A stretch of DNA of 64,000 nucleotides, taken from positions 620,001-684,000 of the forward strand of contig CP064979.1 of the NCBI GenBank assembly GCA_016699575.1. The letters run 5' to 3'. Within the stretch, counting starts at the first letter, position 1, and each line of letters opens with the position of its first letter. Positions 55,233 to 64,000 of this stretch are shown here, piece after piece. The translations under genes and the position numbers were made by a program. Below the pieces are notes generated by a model. That model ran no database searches and was not told the DNA's origin. It saw only the letters and a list, made by a program, of their open reading frames with translations. The DNA is from Flavobacteriales bacterium. Lineage in GTDB: Bacteria > Bacteroidota > Bacteroidia > Flavobacteriales_F > PHOS-HE28.

Positions 55233-55550
55233 TCAGGCCTGGGCAGCCGGTCCCCCGAAGTTCATCGGGATCTGCGGCATTTCCGTGTCCTTGATGGCGC
55301 CGTGCGTCTGCTCGTACTTGCCGATGTTGTCGGCCAGTGCGCGCATGAGCCGCTTGGCGTGCTGGGGCGTGAGCAGGATGCGCGAACGCACCTTGGCCTT
55401 GGGCACACCGGGCATCACCCGGATGAAGTCCAGTACGAACTCCGAGTTGCTGTGGGTGATGATGGCCAGGTTGCTGTAGATGCCATCGGCCACCTCCTCG
55501 CTGATCTCGATGTTCAGCTGGTTGCCTTTCGGTTTTTCGTTCGCGTCCAT
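55233..55550 (-). CDS. DUF3467 domain protein
   Basis: 105 residues. NQLNIEISEEVADGIYSNLAI, HSNSEFVLDFIRVMPG and KAKVRSRILLTPQHAKRLM match the DUF3467 family, a small cytoplasmic protein regularly found right after rpoC in Bacteroidota; here it lies 32 bases after the rpoC stop. A role near transcription is suggested only by that synteny. Confidence 0.88.
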   Translation of the reverse strand: MDANEKPKGNQLNIEISEEVADGIYSNLAIITHSNSEFVLDFIRVMPGVPKAKVRSRILLTPQHAKRLMRALADNIGKYEQTHGAIKDTEMPQIPMNFGGPAAQA

Positions 55551-55582
55551 TGCTCAGGTGTCTTCATCCCGATCCTTCGGGA

Positions 55583-59878
<4,296 letters not shown>

Positions 59879-59898
59879 GTCAGGCAGCTGTTGAACGA

Positions 59899-63744
<3,846 letters not shown>

Positions 63745-63803
63745 GGATGCGATCGGGGGTTGACTGAAGGAGGAGAGACAGGGTGCGGCACAAAACACCG
63801 CAG

Positions 63804-63839
63804 GCAGGCACGGACCGCTCCTTCAGCGGCCCGGCCTGC
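63804..63839 (-). terminator. Attenuator hairpin between rplL and rpoB
   Basis: Read on the minus strand: outer stem GCAGGC/GCCTGC, an internal loop, inner 8-bp stem GGGCCGCT/AGCGGTCC with one G.U pair and loop GAAGG, then GGTGTTTTG. It lies 60 bases upstream of rpoB and 23 after rplL. In many bacteria this position holds an attenuator that sets the ribosomal-protein to polymerase ratio. Confidence 0.7.
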
Positions 63840-63861
63840 TCAATGCTTGCAGCGGAGGTTC

Positions 63862-64000
63862 TTACTTAACCTCAACTTCGGCGCCGGCTTCCGTCAGTTG
63901 CTGCTTCAGGCTCTCGGCTTCCTCTTTGGAAACGCCTTCCTTCAGCGGCTTCGGAGCACCGTCGACGAGGTCTTTCGCCTCTTTCAAGCCCAGGCCGGTG
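63862..64000 (-). CDS. rplL: 50S ribosomal protein L7/L12, C-terminal part
   Basis: The last 46 residues, ending TGLGLKEAKDLVDGAPKPLK...EAGAEVEVK, are the C-terminal domain of L7/L12, which recruits translation factors to the ribosome stalk. The gene continues beyond the window. Its place upstream of rpoBC is the standard order. Confidence 0.95.
   Translation of the reverse strand, partial: TGLGLKEAKDLVDGAPKPLKEGVSKEEAESLKQQLTEAGAEVEVK

Overview
The window reads as chromosome of a high-GC member of the Bacteroidota, most likely the order Flavobacteriales. Supporting signs are several type IX secretion (T9SS) substrates with type A and type B C-terminal sorting domains, the TAnnTTTG-like -7 promoter motif, a UbiA/KdsC/Maf/DUF2520 block, DUF5777 and YceI proteins, BshB1 for bacillithiol, and an rplL-rpoB-rpoC-DUF3467 order. 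Genus cannot be read from the sequence. No rRNA, tRNA, CRISPR array or phage was seen.

Layout. 1-6.5 kb: a truncated TPR/PD40 gene, an M42 peptidase, and an operon of YceI, a propeller-type LytS-like histidine kinase and a LytTR regulator. 7-10.2 kb: a probable heme/electron-transfer operon (two cytochrome c-type lipoproteins, an OB-fold protein, YceI, a DUF5777 barrel). 10.2-13.4 kb: a small membrane protein, a MORN-like protein, a GlcD-type oxidase and an FnIII protein. 13.4-14.7 kb: a gene-poor stretch with a 21-bp periodic array and two NarL-like palindromes.

14.7-32 kb is the accessory core. A 1645-codon T9SS gene broken by an amber codon is followed by six tandem paralogues of about 500 residues. 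All have diverged 5' parts and nearly identical 3' ends. Each is followed by a 138-bp intergenic repeat that usually stops at one fixed junction (GCGAGCAGGTGC), after which a C-terminal sorting-domain scrap of variable length is attached. One repeat carries an intact IS4-family element with a 10-bp target duplication, and one paralogue is frameshifted. Alternative sequence blocks occur in all combinations among copies, which points to exchange or gene conversion: a candidate variation system for secreted or surface proteins.

32-37.7 kb: a glycan cluster (GT-C, GT2, two methyltransferases, AsnB). 37.7-39.7 kb: a thiol/peroxide operon on the minus strand (glutathione peroxidase, BshB1, a YiiX-like protein). 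40.7-49 kb: cytochrome c maturation genes ccmB, ccmC, ccmD-like, ccmE and ccmF, running into DUF2520, KdsC-like, UbiA and Maf genes. ccmF carries a +1 frameshift that fuses it to the DUF2520 frame. 49-55.2 kb: a type B T9SS protein, a DUF4160/DUF2442 pair and MazG on the minus strand, then a PagL-like outer-membrane protein, a GIN-domain lipoprotein and an unknown membrane protein. 55.2-64 kb: DUF3467, rpoC, rpoB, a terminator/attenuator and the 3' end of rplL, all on the minus strand.

Three single-base disruptions occur (14948, about 25456, about 46053). Two are homopolymer length changes, so assembly error must be excluded before biological meaning is assigned.
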